This document shows positions 62,298 through 64,000 of a stretch of 64,000 nt of DNA, piece by piece (the first letter of the stretch is position 1; each line of letters begins with the position of its first letter). A program made the position numbers and the translations under genes. The notes beneath the pieces are model-generated. The model saw only the letters and a program-made list of their open reading frames with translations, was not told the origin of the DNA and searched no databases. The DNA comes from Flavobacteriaceae bacterium (GTDB lineage Bacteria; Bacteroidota; Bacteroidia; Flavobacteriales; Flavobacteriaceae). The stretch spans positions 1-64,000 of the forward strand of contig PKDQ01000020.1 of the NCBI GenBank assembly GCA_002862645.1, given 5' to 3'.

Positions 62298-63953
62298 GTG
62301 CTACTTTCGATTTCCATTAAAAACTTTTCGCTCATAGAAGACCTAGAGGTTTCTTTTGACAGTGGTTTGTCTATACTGACAGGTGAAACAGGTTCTGGAA
62401 AATCCATTCTATTGCAAGCATTATCGCTGATACTTGGGCAAAGAGCAGATTTATCTACCATACGCACAAATGCCTCAAAATGTATAGTAGAGGCCACTTT
62501 TGACATAGATAAGCATAAGTTAAAAGCTGTTTTTGACCAACTTGATTTGGACGAAGAAAGACATACCATCATACGTCGAGAGCTGAGTGCTACTGGGAAA
62601 TCACGCGCATTTATCAACGATACGCCAGTTACGTTGGACGCCCTTAGAACCGTAGGGAATGCCTTGGTAGATATTCACACCCAAAGACAAACCATTCAAC
62701 TTACTGATCCCGCCTTTTACCTTAACCTAATCGATGCCTATGGAGATAACGCAGAATCGCATGCAGCATACCGTGCTGCATTCAAGCATTGGCATATTTC
62801 AAACACTGAACTCGAAAGCTTAAGAGCACGTCAACGACAGTCTGATGAAGCTTTGGATTACCATAAATTCCTCCTTAATGAACTGGAACAGCTACGCCTG
62901 ACGCCTGATATGATAGCTGCTTTAGAAGCGGAAATTCACGTTCTTAAAAATGCGACAGGACTAAGATCAGCACTAGCAGATGTGGTTTCAATCAGTACCC
63001 AGGACGGTCTTGGTGTTCAAGATCAACTGATTAGTATTTCCCAGTTGTTGGACAAAATAGCAAGCCTTGGTGCTGCGTATCAATCCTTATATGAGCGCAT
63101 ATCGAGTGTGCGGATTGAACTTTCGGATATCATTACTGAAGCGGAACACCTAGGAGAGTCGGTACAAGACGATCCAGCGCGTTTGCAAGAAGCAGAAGAG
63201 CTGTTAAGTACCCTTCATCATCTCTGTCAAAAACACCATGTTTATAATGCAGAGGGGCTTATTGAAAAACGCACACATTTGCAGCAGCTATGTGAAGGCG
63301 CAGAGGCATTGGAAGAACAAATCGAAACCCGATCCAAACAAGCAACACTTACAAAAATAGCTTTGGACGACGCAGCAAAGACATTGAATAGCCAACGGCA
63401 ACAAGCATGTAAACCCCTCGCAACGGCACTTGCTTCCCGTTCCCGTGATTTGGGTATGGCGCACGTTCAATTCTCTATAGTACTTAACACTCTCGACGCA
63501 CCCTCAGCCAATGGTACTGAAGAAGCCGCACTGTTGTTCTCTGCCAATAAAGGCGTTGACTTCGCACCATTAAACAAGGTTGCCTCTGGAGGTGAATTGT
63601 CTCGTATCATGCTCGTTATTAAATCTATAATGGCTGAAAAAGCCCAACTGCCGACCCTGATTTTAGATGAAATAGACACAGGGGTATCGGGCGAGATGGC
63701 AAAGGCTATGGGCAAGCGTATGCACGAAATGAGTCGTCATATGCAGGTGATTTCCATTACACATTTACCACAAATAGCAGCTTTGGCGGATGCACATTAT
63801 AAGGTTTATAAAAAAGTAGTAGGGTCATCTACACAAACGTTTTTAACCTTGCTTAACGAAGAAGATAGAATTGAAGAACTTGCTGAAATGCTCAGCGGAA
63901 AAGACGTGAAGGCGTCTGCTCGCTTGCATGCACGTGAGTTGCGAAACGTATAA
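62298..63953 (+). CDS. recN: DNA repair protein RecN
   Basis: 551 residues starting at GTG. SMC-like ATPase in double-strand-break repair. Walker A G29-S36 in 'LTGETGSGKSILLQALSLILG', a coiled-coil middle region (about 160-390), signature 'VASGGELSRIMLVIKSIMAEK' and Walker B 'LILDEIDTGVSG'. The start is fixed by the conserved 'LLSISIKNFSLIEDLEVSF'. 14 bases before fabI. Confidence 0.96.
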   Translation: MLLSISIKNFSLIEDLEVSFDSGLSILTGETGSGKSILLQALSLILGQRADLSTIRTNASKCIVEATFDIDKHKLKAVFDQLDLDEERHTIIRRELSATGKSRAFINDTPVTLDALRTVGNALVDIHTQRQTIQLTDPAFYLNLIDAYGDNAESHAAYRAAFKHWHISNTELESLRARQRQSDEALDYHKFLLNELEQLRLTPDMIAALEAEIHVLKNATGLRSALADVVSISTQDGLGVQDQLISISQLLDKIASLGAAYQSLYERISSVRIELSDIITEAEHLGESVQDDPARLQEAEELLSTLHHLCQKHHVYNAEGLIEKRTHLQQLCEGAEALEEQIETRSKQATLTKIALDDAAKTLNSQRQQACKPLATALASRSRDLGMAHVQFSIVLNTLDAPSANGTEEAALLFSANKGVDFAPLNKVASGGELSRIMLVIKSIMAEKAQLPTLILDEIDTGVSGEMAKAMGKRMHEMSRHMQVISITHLPQIAALADAHYKVYKKVVGSSTQTFLTLLNEEDRIEELAEMLSGKDVKASARLHARELRNV

Positions 63954-63967
63954 TTTAAATTAGAACT

Positions 63968-64000
63968 ATGAGTTATGGATTACTTAAAGAAAAAAGAGGT
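63968..64000 (+). CDS. fabI: Enoyl-ACP reductase FabI, first codons only (partial)
   Basis: ATG 63968 starts M-S-Y-G-L-L-K-E-K-R-G and runs to the window edge. This matches the invariant N-terminus of Flavobacteriia FabI (MSYNLLKGKRG), and recN-fabI adjacency is usual. Only 11 codons are visible, so the identification rests on that short match. Confidence 0.7.
   Translation, partial: MSYGLLKEKRG

Overview
The window is a gene-dense chromosomal segment of a Flavobacteriia-type Bacteroidota, probably a marine one. Grounds: many proteins belong to families largely confined to this class (DUF4290, DUF4835, DUF6913, DUF6095, DUF4249 beside a TonB receptor, START-like domain, split transketolase). 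Promoter-like sequences fit the Bacteroidota TAnnTTTG -7 element. Many starts are TTG, GTG or even ATA, with little Shine-Dalgarno signal. Almost all of it is coding, in short operons with 1-14 base overlaps.

Layout. 1-1.4 kb: end of a tail-fibre/adhesin-like gene, a small DoxX-like membrane protein, non-coding DNA with short repeats and a tRNA-Met. 1.5-8.9 kb: START-like protein, class IV aminotransferase, YqgE, fmt, recQ, a P-loop ATPase, DUF493, DUF4290 and an Asp-type murA. 8.9-16.5 kb: a light/UV-repair operon of eight overlapping genes on the minus strand (SRPBCC, SDR, PhrB photolyase, DUF2256, DASH cryptochrome, FeS photolyase, a divergent cryptochrome, DUF2805), followed by a broken DUF1801 gene. 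16.5-22.4 kb: SdpI, aquaporin, YwaF-like, maf, kdsC-type phosphatase, DUF2520, ndk, DciA-like DUF721, a lipoprotein and recF. 22.5-26.3 kb: TPR protein, ribH, crtZ, crtB, a CarH-like MerR regulator and three tRNAs. 26.4-36.4 kb: aroK, phosphoribosyltransferase, S4 protein, FKBP-like lipoprotein, split transketolase, tgt, LptF/G permease, EamA transporter, accA, dnaB. 36.4-47.8 kb: thrS-infC-rpmI-rplT, DUF6095, DUF4249/TonB receptor, icd, rplS, an 867-base gap, trmD, HtrA protease. 47.9-64 kb: dapF-mltG, a methyltransferase, LMW phosphatase, dnaA, thioesterase, ribD, prmC-ligA, DUF6913-dapA, PagL-like, bamD-rpoZ-coaBC-DUF4835, recN and the first codons of fabI.

Most interesting. The promoter of the photolyase/cryptochrome operon and the promoter of the CarH-like regulator 9.5 kb away share a 34-base site: TTYGTTTAAY, 14 bases, ATTAAACAAA. 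The regulator keeps the B12-photoreceptor motifs W-x9-EH and E-x-H-x-x-G, and lies directly upstream of crtB and crtZ. Together these suggest a B12-light-switched regulon joining carotenoid synthesis to DNA photorepair. Other points: the missing upper-ligand His in that regulator, an SDR without its catalytic Tyr, Asp in place of Cys in MurA, a Tgt without its zinc cysteines, an ATA start for infC, several probable leaderless mRNAs, and an insertion-like gap between trmD and rplS.

All calls come from reading the sequence and from memory of the families; no database search was run. Coordinates read by hand for short sites may be off by one base.
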